From: Gymnopilus junonius
Lineage: Eukaryota > Basidiomycota > Agaricomycetes > Agaricales > Galerinaceae
Direction: 5' to 3'
Assembly: GCA_015501075.1 (NCBI GenBank)
Contig: JADNYJ010000505.1
Coordinates: 1-22,579 of the forward strand
Length of the DNA stretch: 22,579 nucleotides
The position numbers and the translations under genes are program-made. Shown piece after piece: positions 1-8,383 of this stretch. The notes below the pieces were generated by a model. That model made no database searches and had not been told where the DNA came from. It saw only the letters and a program-made list of their open reading frames with translations. How positions within the stretch are numbered: the stretch's first letter is position 1; each line of letters begins with the position of its first letter.

Positions 1-894
1 GGTAGCGTGATAGACTCTTATGTCTCTTAAATGGATGTAGGTGTCGAAGTCATATTTCTTGTTGTCTGGATTCTATGACCATACGTCTTGCCGTTGGAGG
101 TACGCATTAAAATCCTGAATTATCCAAAGGGGACACTTCCTTTCTGGCTCTGGACTTGCACACTTAGCTTGGCATGACAAGACTTGCGATTACACGTGTA
201 TTCCTTGAACTGGCTATCAGGGCCTAGACGATGAAATACCCCAGTGAGAGGCAAACTGGAGAATAAGGACTAGGACGATTAGTTTGACAGAGCATATGAC
301 CAATTAACGTTTCGGATCCGCGGAGTGGTTAGTAAAATGCACTGTTCCTGTGTGCTCAGCTGATAAGTACTTATTGTAAGGACATATAAAGTTCAGTAAA
401 GTCAGGATGGTGGCGTTGTCTGGAAAATAGAACTGTGGGAGTAATGACATCCGTTTTCTATCGAAGCTATGTTATTACTGCCAAGAAATGGTCTGTGTCC
501 CTATACAAATTTAAAGGGGTCAACGTTGGTCTTTCAGTTACGTGGAATATTACCTCATACCATTCTAATAAATGGGCAAATAAGTTCCCCGTTTCATGTG
601 AAAATTATCTACAGCAGAATAAAGTGAGAGGACTATAAGTCCTCTATGTGCCAGAATTTATGAAGGTTTGCATATTACAATTTAAATAAAATTACATAGG
701 GGCGCGACGCGTTGTTGACCGGCGCGTCCATCCCGTGCTTCTTTCCCATGCACACGTGTTACCGCCGTTCGCGATTTCGGATTCCCACTTATCTCCCTCA
801 ACTCATTCTCGAGGATCGTTCATTTGCTGGAGGATCCCTGCTGGCCAACTTTTTTAACGAACCCCAGAGCCACCAGGAATTCTCAGACTAGGCG
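1..894. other. intergenic region upstream of first F-box gene
   Basis: I see no convincing gene here. The only plus-strand open frame of any length (435-638) starts at GTG and resembles nothing I know. Near the right end are an ACGCGT hexamer (707-712) and a CACGTG E-box (753-758). The second F-box copy also has a CACGTG a little over 100 bp upstream of its start (6190-6195), so this box may belong to the F-box promoter, but CACGTG is not rare in this window. Confidence 0.5.
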
Positions 895-1878
895 ATGCCC
901 AAATTCCGCATTGACGACGCCAACAAGGAAGATATTCTCAAGATTGTCACATACCATCCTCACAATTATGTTAAGGCTGTTATCTCCCTCACCCAGCCAA
1001 CTGGCGACGTAGAGTTCAAACCCCCCACTTCATCGATTGGGAGTCTCAAGGTTTTACCCATCGAATTATTTGACCTAGTGATCAAATATTCTGACATGCA
1101 CACAGTCTCTGTATTGCGAACCGCCAACAGACGAACGCGACTTATTGTAGACGCGTCGTTCCCCTACAAGCATATCATTTTATGCGCGCCACATATTAGG
1201 GCCACGCTCGAAAGAACAGGCGTCGCGTCTCATTTTTTTGTGGAAGAAGTTTTTTGCGTTCTTTCCAACCCTGCCTGTCATGTTTGTGGAAACTTTGGCC
1301 TGTATCTCTGGATCCCAGAATGTATCCGGTGCTGCATCACCTGCCTCAAAGAGGATCCAGGACTTATGCCTATGTCGGAGAGGGACGCGCAGGCTGCCTT
1401 TGGCCTCACTAAAAGTCAAATGGCCATGATCCCTGTCATGGTTACATTGCCGGGTGAATATACCACTTTTCAGAAGTCACGACAGAGAGGCGTGCGGCTG
1501 TTAAGCCAGAAGCGCGCCCGACAACTTGGTATTGTCGTCCGAGGAAAGGAAGGACTCGATAAATATACAAGCTCTTCTAACTCCAAGAGCCTAGCCGCTT
1601 ATCGCCAAAAACTAGCGAAAAGGGATGTTCTCGATTTTATCGACAAATTGCAGTATTCATTTGACGATGTATACCGGTACTTGTCAGCTGTACACTTTCC
1701 ATACTTTGATCGCCTCTCACACACCACTCACGTCGGCCTTGCTTGTCGTGGATGCGATATTGCGTCGAGAGGAAGCACGACTTCACAACATCGCCGCAAT
1801 AAGACCTATACAACGGCAGGAGCGTTGGAACATGTCAAGGGTTGCCCAGACGCGCAGGATCTCTGGATGGCTAATTGA
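895..1878 (+). CDS. F-box-like protein with cysteine clusters, copy 1
   Basis: Single-exon gene for 327 residues. Residues about 52-95 look like an F-box (LPIELFDLVIKYSD followed by a basic stretch), the motif that usually binds Skp1 in SCF ubiquitin ligases. Residues about 128-150 hold a cysteine cluster (CHVC, then CIRCCITC) that could bind zinc. A second possible site near the C-terminus is CRGC plus HVKGC, a C-C-H-C spacing. This layout is common among F-box proteins expanded in fungi, as far as I remember. The start is the first ATG after an in-frame TAG at 889-891, and copy 2 begins with the same MPKF. The gene converges on a kinase-like gene 206 bp away. Substrate and partners are unknown. 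The frame is intact. Confidence 0.8.
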   Translation: MPKFRIDDANKEDILKIVTYHPHNYVKAVISLTQPTGDVEFKPPTSSIGSLKVLPIELFDLVIKYSDMHTVSVLRTANRRTRLIVDASFPYKHIILCAPHIRATLERTGVASHFFVEEVFCVLSNPACHVCGNFGLYLWIPECIRCCITCLKEDPGLMPMSERDAQAAFGLTKSQMAMIPVMVTLPGEYTTFQKSRQRGVRLLSQKRARQLGIVVRGKEGLDKYTSSSNSKSLAAYRQKLAKRDVLDFIDKLQYSFDDVYRYLSAVHFPYFDRLSHTTHVGLACRGCDIASRGSTTSQHRRNKTYTTAGALEHVKGCPDAQDLWMAN

Positions 1879-2047
1879 CGCCAGGACTAGTCTACTAGCG
1901 GATACCGAATATTTTGGGTGAGACGATGTATCCTTTGAAATGGCAGTTGGCCATTCAGGTTATGAACTGGGTTCTTTTATACTTTTCCTGTATCTTACTT
2001 TGAATCAACAAGGGGGTCACACGTTCAACGCCCTAATTTGACTTGGT

Positions 2048-2053
2048 AATAAA
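2048..2053 (+). terminator. candidate polyadenylation signal for F-box copy 1
   Basis: AATAAA lies about 170 nt after the F-box stop codon and before the stop of the convergent kinase gene. It is only a motif match. Confidence 0.3.
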
Positions 2054-2084
2054 ACACGACGATTATCGGTTGTAATCTGAAGCC

Positions 2085-2988
2085 TTATTGAAAATCACTA
2101 TCACAAGTAATTATACTTCTACAGCCTCTTCCCGTTTCCTCTGCGAGCTGTTGAGAAAGTGAATCATATTCCTTTTCCATCTCTATCTCGCTTCCACCAA
2201 ATGTTGAGTTCTCGAAATCAATCAAGCTGACGCCAGCGGCCGAGACAATGAAGTTGTGCCTATTCAGATCACCGTGTACAATGCCCAACGAATGGAGTCT
2301 TTTGACAACTATCTGACAAGCCTCCAAATCATTGATATTGGCATGACGCCCCTCCACCCGTTCGATTAGCATACCGATAACACGGTCATGCTCCGTTAAG
2401 TGTGCAAGGAAAGTGGGTCCGATTCCTCGGCCCGCTATGGCTTCATAGATTGCAGTCTCTCTTTCAAGTTGAGGTATCTCAAATTCGAATCGAGCAAATT
2501 TGGCGATAGCTGGCTTGGAATCGAACTTGACACCGAGAACGCGTGCTTTGAAGCTTTCTTCCGGGGTAAGAGATAGAAAATCGACCTTGCTAGGATGCCA
2601 GAGAGAACGAACTCCATCTAGACCTTTGTATGATATTTCAAACGAGAGACCCCCAGGAGTGTTGAAGATGCGGGCGATCGTCCATTTACTTCTAGGGAGC
2701 TTTGGTAATTGCTCGAACAGACTGGGTGGGAAACACAACGTGTCCTCGTCATATGTACCGGCTTCGACGATAATATACTTGATTTGGTTTCCAAACAGTA
2801 TGCGAAACTTGCTCTCCTCGTCTGCCGTGTACACATACATAGATAGTACCTTCTGCGGTATAATGGTATTGTCATTCAGTTTGAAAGGTACAAATGGAGG
2901 GCCTTCTCACTGCAATAATGTCAGGCGAATTCAACGCTGGAACTTCCTTGTCGACCGAAGGGGATGCAATGATGACGTCCAGAGGCAT
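2085..2988 (-). CDS. kinase-fold (APH/Kdo-kinase-like) protein, copy 1, frame broken near N-terminus
   Basis: The best start is ATG at 2988-2986, which opens with MPLDVIIASPSVDKE. After 27 codons the frame shifts near 2901-2910 and continues as EGPPFVPFKLND and onward to a TGA, so the unbroken product would be about 300 residues. An ATG at 2840 would give a 251-residue form but drops the contiguous upstream sequence. Near residue 238 the protein has HGDLNRHN, matching the HxDxxxxN catalytic loop of protein-kinase-like folds, and near 257 LIDFE, the metal-binding Asp equivalent. An acidic helix follows (EMEKEYDSLSQQL). This resembles aminoglycoside-phosphotransferase and Kdo-kinase-like proteins that are frequent in fungi. 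The substrate is unknown. It converges on the F-box gene, and the pair recurs at 6286-8099. Confidence 0.7.
2901..2910 (-). other. single-base frame break in kinase copy 1
   Basis: On the minus strand the codons GCA GTG are followed by AGAAGGCCC. The upstream frame soon hits a stop, while the downstream frame needs GAA GGC CCT. One extra A (or a loss of two bases) explains it. No intron of normal size fits between the two frames. Confidence 0.65.
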
Positions 2989-3407
2989 AGTAGGGGTTAG
3001 AGTCTAGGTAGTGAGGCCGTCAGATGAAAAATAGTCAGGCGCTGAGGGTAAAACAAATGGAAAGAGATGATGCCTGGTAGTAATGAAGATGGTACTGATC
3101 CTTTTATTAGTCTCGTACCAAAAGTCCACTCGTGTGTGGGAAATATCGCTTAGTTGAGCCTACTTCTTTGATGCATTTTTAAGGGTGGAAAACATTGCCA
3201 CGTTGGATTGATCAATCGCCGAAAACGAATGATTAGTTACAATAAAACATTTTATTACCGCATCACCAACGTATATCGCATAAATTTATACAAATCAAGG
3301 CGCTTGCAAACACAAGACCACATCACAATGATACTCTGCTGACTTGAATATATAAACCATTCAATGCTCAACTTGTAGAGAATCTGAACAAATCACGCGC
3401 ACTAGCT
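2989..3407. other. intergenic region, AT-rich
   Basis: This spacer separates the kinase gene from the 3' end of the small cysteine-rich gene. I see no gene, RNA or clear repeat in it. Confidence 0.5.
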
Positions 3408-3661
3408 TCAGCCTTGACGAACCATTTTGAGAGGAGCTGTCGGTTTGACAAGATGCTTCTCGCAATAGTTGGCAGATTCCTTTTCGATTTCCTTATAGAT
3501 CTTAAAGCATTTTACGTTCTGGTTCTGCTGAATGCGGAAATCGCACTGCACAAATTCGGACCTGAGTTCGCAACCGCAAGAGTATTTGATGTATTTATTG
3601 GTGCACACTTCATAGACACTTTAGCCATGGAATAACACGCAATAGAAAGAGCGTACTTACT
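3408..3661 (-). CDS. 66-residue cysteine-rich protein with intron-split start codon
   Basis: The coding exon (3607-3408) reads through C11-G-C13, C22, C34, YC49 and H52, with another Cys at position 2. This spaced Cys/His pattern suggests metal binding or disulfides. No signal peptide is visible, so it is probably intracellular. The unspliced frame has no ATG: a TAA in the intron is followed only by AGT GTC TAT GAA GTG. A 53-nt intron (3660-3608) starting GTAAGT and ending AAG joins an A at 3661 to TG at 3607, creating ATG TGC ACC. Thus the start codon itself is split by the intron. The 5' leader upstream has no other ATG, and a TATTTATA element lies about 60 nt farther up. I recall short uncharacterised fungal proteins of similar pattern (MC, then CGC, then YC-x2-H) but cannot name a function. 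Confidence 0.65.
3608..3660 (-). other. intron interrupting the start codon
   Basis: Donor GTAAGT, acceptor AAG, and a possible branch sequence GGCTAAAG about 15 nt before the acceptor. The intron falls between A and TG of the initiator codon of the small cysteine-rich gene. Confidence 0.6.
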
Positions 3662-6285
3662 TGCTGTCTTTCTTGTGGGATTATGGGACTGGTTGTTCGA
3701 GGTCTTTGCCCAGCGTATAAATACCTTTCAAGCTCAACTCATTATCTTGATCTCAATCAAGAACCCCTTCAAGCCTTTGTAGCTCCACCAATCCAATTTC
3801 ACGAATATATGCATATGGCAGCGGTTCATCTTTGATGATCATTAAAAATAGCCGACTAGCCTTGCTTGATGAGCGTTTGGTACATCTACATTTCATTACC
3901 AGAATTATGAGTGATTTTACACCCACGCTGACCATATCGGAAGAAGAACATGGATAGATTAAAACAGAATTGGATTAGACTACCTCAGAGTTTTTCTGCA
4001 TTCTTAATAGAAATATGAGTCACTGAACTTCATGAGAAACCCTTAGGACTTAGGACCTCCTCTCGTCTGGTTGCCCGATATCATATGCGCACCATGCTTC
4101 ATTTCTGTCACTTCTATCAACTCGGGTGCAAAGCTAGATTACTAGCAAAGCATTCCACAGAACAGTCTTCTACTGGAAGTAACATCGGTGACAGTTTTTA
4201 ATTTATTCCTCTAATTTCAGAATCAACAAATCCTCATACCATGTAGTATGGAAGGGGCATTTTACACCGGGGCCCAGAAGTGACTCAGTTAGCAGGAAGC
4301 ATTTCTCCATGCGGGGGACCAGAAAACTGTGGCCAACAAATTGAAGAAATTTCTGAGAAGATGCAAACTCGGCCAGGAAAAACAACGACGCAGCTTGATT
4401 TGAAGGGTCATCATCATCATGATCAAAGAGGCGCCCACTAATGACACGTGCCCGTGACAACGGAGTCGGACCGTGTCGCGAAAAGCCGAGGGAATCAACA
4501 TCAGAACTGCATTTGGCATCCGAGTCAACTGCAATTAATCTCCCAGAACACCAGGACTCATGGGACCTACAGATGCAATACCTTGGCTTCAAGTGACCAC
4601 ATTCCTAACCTTGTACTTAACCTTCCAGGCTAATACTGTGTACATGATTGCTCCATAGTATCTTTTCTGGAGAAGTGAGAGACTCATGATCTCATTAGGG
4701 CTTCGATATTCGAAAAGAGGTGCGATAGTCAGTTAGTCTCATCTCTTCAAGTTACCAATGCAGCCCTGGGGTTTTCTGCCAAGGTTCTATAGAATCAGTA
4801 GATCAAGGAACAGGATACGGAACTAGGGACTACAAAACAGTGGAAGTACTAGACATAACGGTTCCGAGTAGTGATGTGGGACCCGCGCCTGATAAGGTGG
4901 CGAGTCACTGCAAGGTCGAATTCAGTTACTCGAGGCCAAAGGCTTTGCACTGTTTTGGAAAATCTTGTGTCCAACCACTGCACTGCACATGCAACCATAA
5001 TGATCTGACCTGCCTTGCTTTACACTGTCTTGCCTCGCACATGATAGCTGATATTTAAAATGCGTTCCAGTATGGAAAATAAGCCCACCTAAAAATTGCA
5101 CTCGCTTCTGTTCATCGACCTCGATTTACTTGCCGCTTTCGACATGGGTAAATCATAGTAAGCAGAATGAGCAGAGCCGGATCCACATCAGAACTCTGGA
5201 GCATCTGAATTTCCAAAGTCTTTCATCACGTATCCACATGGACTGGTACTTCTCAAAGTGCATTTTGCATCACGGCCGAGTTATATTGTCTTTGCATCGT
5301 GAAATAAGAACATGAGTCATTTTAACAAGCGTCCACAGGTTCGGAGACCAGAAACAGTTCCAGGGTTCTTGAATTTGACGTGAGGTTCATCCGTAGTGGA
5401 CATATACTTTTTTTCCCCTTCAAACGGTCACTCGACATCAAGATTACAATATACATTATGTTTTCTCTCATTTCGCTAAGTAGAGTGTACATACCGGACC
5501 AGATTGAGCAAGCCTCCGAGGATTTGGAGAATGGAGGATGCACGAGATTTCTCGCAAAGGAGTCGGATGCAGTTAACATCTTCCCAGGACAGAAGGCATA
5601 GTACCATCGATAATGATGCCAACAAACACTCAATTGCAATTGTATGACTCAACGCGTTCACAGGCAAACTCGCTGTAGAATTCCCAAATTGGGAAACACT
5701 AAAGGCTAAAGCTCCTGGAACCAGTGAACAAACTTCGAACATTGCTGGCATCACGGGAAATCACAGGCCTACTTGCAAAACTTGCACATGAAGTGCTAAG
5801 TGTCTATGAAAAAACCCCAGTGTTAGTCCCATCCATGCCTCTGAATTGGGTAATAGCCCATGGTGGAGAATGTACTAGTGGTGCAGGGATAGTCTTGTAA
5901 ATAACTGGTTTGAAAGGGCCACACTGACATCCAGGCTCATTGAGCTGGGTGGTGGATTAATGTCAACAGCATACAAATACTTCGCACACACTTGTGGAAT
6001 TCAATAATTTACTTAATCCAAATCAAGAGGTAATCAAGAGGTGCAGACCAGTAACTAGTAACCTGGACAATATTTGTATTATATGTTCGGACTTTCAATA
6101 GTTCATCTCACCTAATCTCGATATTCCGTAGTAGAAAACAGATTTTCGTCTCCTTCAACTGGACCTGGTCCCCGGCGTCATCGATGATGCACGTGATGCG
6201 TCAACATGTGCAAATCCATCTGTAAACAACGAATCTGTCGATAGAAAATGTCATTGATGGCAAGTCAGAACGACACGACTTTACT
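3662..6285. other. gene-poor 2.6-kb region between the duplicated modules
   Basis: Open frames exist (for example minus 3753-3935, 4203-4592 and 5476-5754). They are short and low in recognisable motifs, and several start only at TTG or GTG. I could not assign any of them. A CACGTG box at 6190-6195 lies shortly before the second F-box gene. The stretch may hold worn gene relics, but nothing is clear enough to annotate. Confidence 0.5.
6021..6042 (+). repeat. perfect 11-bp tandem duplication
   Basis: AATCAAGAGGT occurs twice head to tail with no spacer. It is too short to imply a function. Confidence 0.8.
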
Positions 6286-7359
6286 ATGAAACACCCAAGC
6301 GGCATGATGCCCAAATTCCCCGTAGGTGATAACAACAAGAAAGAGGTTCTCAATGTTGTCGCCCATGAAACCCCGGATTTATACAAAGTAGGTATTTCCC
6401 TCACTGAACCAACCTTCAACGTAGAGTTCCAGGTCCCCACTTCATCGCTCGGAACACTCGACATTTTGCCTCTCGAATTGTTTGACTTGGTGCTCAGATG
6501 TTCTGACATGCACACACTCTCCACCCTACGGTACATCAACAGACGAACACGACTAGTCGTAGACGCGTCATTGCCTTACAAACATATCATCTCTAGCGCA
6601 CCCCATATCAGGGCCACCTTCGAAAGAACAGGCGTCGCATCTCACTTCTCTGTGCAGCAAGTTTTTTCGGTTCTCACTCGCCCTGCTTGTAGTATTTGCG
6701 GCAAGTTCGGCATGTACCTCTGGATCCCAGAATGCATTCGGTGCTGCTTCACCTGCCTAAGAGAAGAACAGGAAACTATGCCTATGACCGAACGAGACGC
6801 GCAGGTCGCGTTCGGTCTCCACAAGAATCAGAAGTCCAAAATTCCTCTCATGGTCACCTTGCCAGGATCGTATACTCTTTTCCAGAAATTACGTCGAAGG
6901 CAGGTGCGACTGGTAAGCCGTAAGCTTGCCAAGCAACTTGGTGTTATCGTACATGGCGGGGAGGACGGACTTGCCACATACCTTAGCTCTTCGAATTCCA
7001 AGGCCAAGGCTGCCTATGATCAGAGATGTGCAGCAAATAATCGACCCACTGCATACGATTCTTTCGGGAGGATCAATAATACCGTCGATAACATGCACCG
7101 ATACCTATCAGCAGTCCACTTCCCATATTTCGATCGCGCCTCACACACTACTCACCTTGGCCTTGCTTGTCATGGATGTCAAGTCGCACTTGAAAGGGGC
7201 CTTGAAGATGATCTGCCATCGCTAGATGACGATGCATTGATACGTCTCCGCGACCAGACTTACACGGAACAAGGTATACTGGATCATCTCGATGAGTGCG
7301 AGGACGCACAAGGCTTGTGGCTCGCCTTTACCAAGAAAAGAAAATTTATGAAGAAATGA
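6286..7359 (+). CDS. F-box-like protein with cysteine clusters, copy 2
   Basis: Single-exon paralogue of the gene at 895, about two thirds identical by eye. It keeps the same order: MPKF start region, F-box-like LPLELFDLV, the invariant block ERTGVASHF, the cysteine cluster (CSIC, CIRCCFTC), and a C-terminal CHGC plus HLDEC pair. The first ATG (6286) has A at -3 and gives 357 residues. Homology with copy 1 points to the third ATG (6307, 350 residues), so the start is uncertain by seven codons. Copy 2 has a longer C-terminal insert rich in acidic residues (about 305-320) and a basic tail (KKRKFMKK). It faces the kinase remnant 485 bp downstream, repeating the arrangement of copy 1. A role as SCF substrate receptor is inferred from the F-box only. 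Confidence 0.8.
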   Translation: MKHPSGMMPKFPVGDNNKKEVLNVVAHETPDLYKVGISLTEPTFNVEFQVPTSSLGTLDILPLELFDLVLRCSDMHTLSTLRYINRRTRLVVDASLPYKHIISSAPHIRATFERTGVASHFSVQQVFSVLTRPACSICGKFGMYLWIPECIRCCFTCLREEQETMPMTERDAQVAFGLHKNQKSKIPLMVTLPGSYTLFQKLRRRQVRLVSRKLAKQLGVIVHGGEDGLATYLSSSNSKAKAAYDQRCAANNRPTAYDSFGRINNTVDNMHRYLSAVHFPYFDRASHTTHLGLACHGCQVALERGLEDDLPSLDDDALIRLRDQTYTEQGILDHLDECEDAQGLWLAFTKKRKFMKK

Positions 7360-7844
7360 CAAGGACTTGCAGAACCCTTCTCCCGTATGAAAGATACCTC
7401 ATGCAACTCTAGCTAGATGGGTGTAATCAAATACCTGCATACGCAATGGGTCTTCTTCTCGAGCGGCTGCTGAACGTTCTTGATGTCTGCTCCTCACTTC
7501 CTTCATACTTTTACTTGTCAGCAATTTGCTGATGGCTTACACCTTTCGTGACCCTCTTTCAATGTCAAGGATGCTTCACTTCAGCTCGCAAAATCGATCC
7601 GGCGATTGGGATCCTACCGACGTGAAAACTACGTCATTTCTCTTTCCTTCTTCCTAGCTCAGTCCATATCACCTTTAGGCATGTCCGGCAATACTTTCGA
7701 CGAAAGATTTATAGTGCTAAGTCTTTCACAGTTCAGTGCAGTAGTTGGTCTTTAACCAAGGCTTGTGTATTGTCTGTAAGCACTGTGTCATAATAAGACT
7801 GCAGAACAAACCAAACTATTTCACGGATCATACAACTGTTTTGT
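7360..7844. other. intergenic region between F-box copy 2 and kinase remnant
   Basis: No gene seen. The corresponding spacer in copy 1 is 206 bp, so this one has grown or the other has shrunk. Confidence 0.5.
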
Positions 7845-8099
7845 TCACGGCGTACCGATGATTACTGACTCACCTCTTCTTTCAGTCTCTTTTACGAGCT
7901 GTTGTGCGATTGCTTGATACTCCTTTTCCATCTCTGTCTGGCCTGCATCGAGCGTCTCGCATTCGAAATCGATCAGGCAGACAACGTCAGCAGAGACAAG
8001 GAATTTGTGCCCATTTAAGTCTCCGTGTAAGATACCCAATGCATGAAGTCTGTTAACGAGTTTCTGACAGGCCTTCAGATCATTAAAAGGTATGTACAA
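7845..8099 (-). pseudogene. C-terminal remnant of kinase copy 2
   Basis: About 84 codons match the C-terminal third of the kinase at 2085 (NDLKACQ, RLHALGILHGDLN, LIDFE, EMEKEY). There is no ATG before the conserved part. The open frame continues upstream to a TAA at 8177-8175 with sequence that no longer resembles copy 1, and the N-terminal two thirds of the kinase are missing. The catalytic-loop motif HGDLNGHK has Lys where the metal-binding Asn of HxDxxxxN should be. Loss of both the front of the gene and this residue argues against an active enzyme. The break sits close to the DNA2 promoter. A spliced, much-altered gene is possible but I find no exon for it. Confidence 0.7.
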
Positions 8100-8263
8100 C
8101 TCGAATTCACCTAGGCGTGTCGACGTCGCTTTAATGTCGTAGGGTGCCTCATACTTTTGAAAATTATAGCGTAGTTAATATCTAGCACCATGTGGGTGAG
8201 TAGAAGTTATAGCATGAATGTCGGAGTAGCCAACCCCTGACACGCGATCATTCGATCAGGCGT

Positions 8264-8309
8264 TGACGTCATTGGACGCGTCGCGTTCATGTAGGTATAC
8301 ACGACGCGT
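8264..8309 (+). promoter_or_regulatory. MCB boxes and CRE-like palindrome upstream of DNA2
   Basis: TGACGTCA (8264-8271) is followed by ACGCGT at 8276-8281 and 8304-8309, that is 75-120 bp before the DNA2 start codon. ACGCGT is the MluI cell-cycle box bound by MBF at G1/S genes in yeasts, many of them DNA replication genes. The fit between element and gene is good, but the binding is inferred. TGACGTCA is a site for ATF/CREB-type bZIP factors. Confidence 0.55.
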
Positions 8310-8383
8310 CAACAGACACAAACAAGGATGGATGAGTAAACGGGCTCTGTGCTTCCATTACGTCACTAAACTCACTCATAGCC

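Noticed and set aside
435..638. 67-codon frame at the left end
   Set aside because: GTG start, no motif, AT-rich context.
3753..3935. 60-codon minus-strand frame upstream of the cysteine-rich gene
   Set aside because: No recognisable motif, and it does not splice in frame with the small gene, whose ATG is made by its own intron.
4203..4592. 129-codon minus-strand open frame with an acidic patch
   Set aside because: It starts only at TTG, shows no motif I know, and overlaps another equally long frame. It looks like chance or worn sequence.
5476..5754. Leu-rich minus-strand frame (about 91 codons from ATG 5751)
   Set aside because: Hydrophobic and without cysteine or catalytic pattern. It could be a relic exon, but no splice partner was found.
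753..6195. Shared CACGTG boxes as a dedicated F-box promoter element
   Set aside because: CACGTG also occurs in unrelated places in the window (near 4444 and 18373), so two matches are weak evidence.
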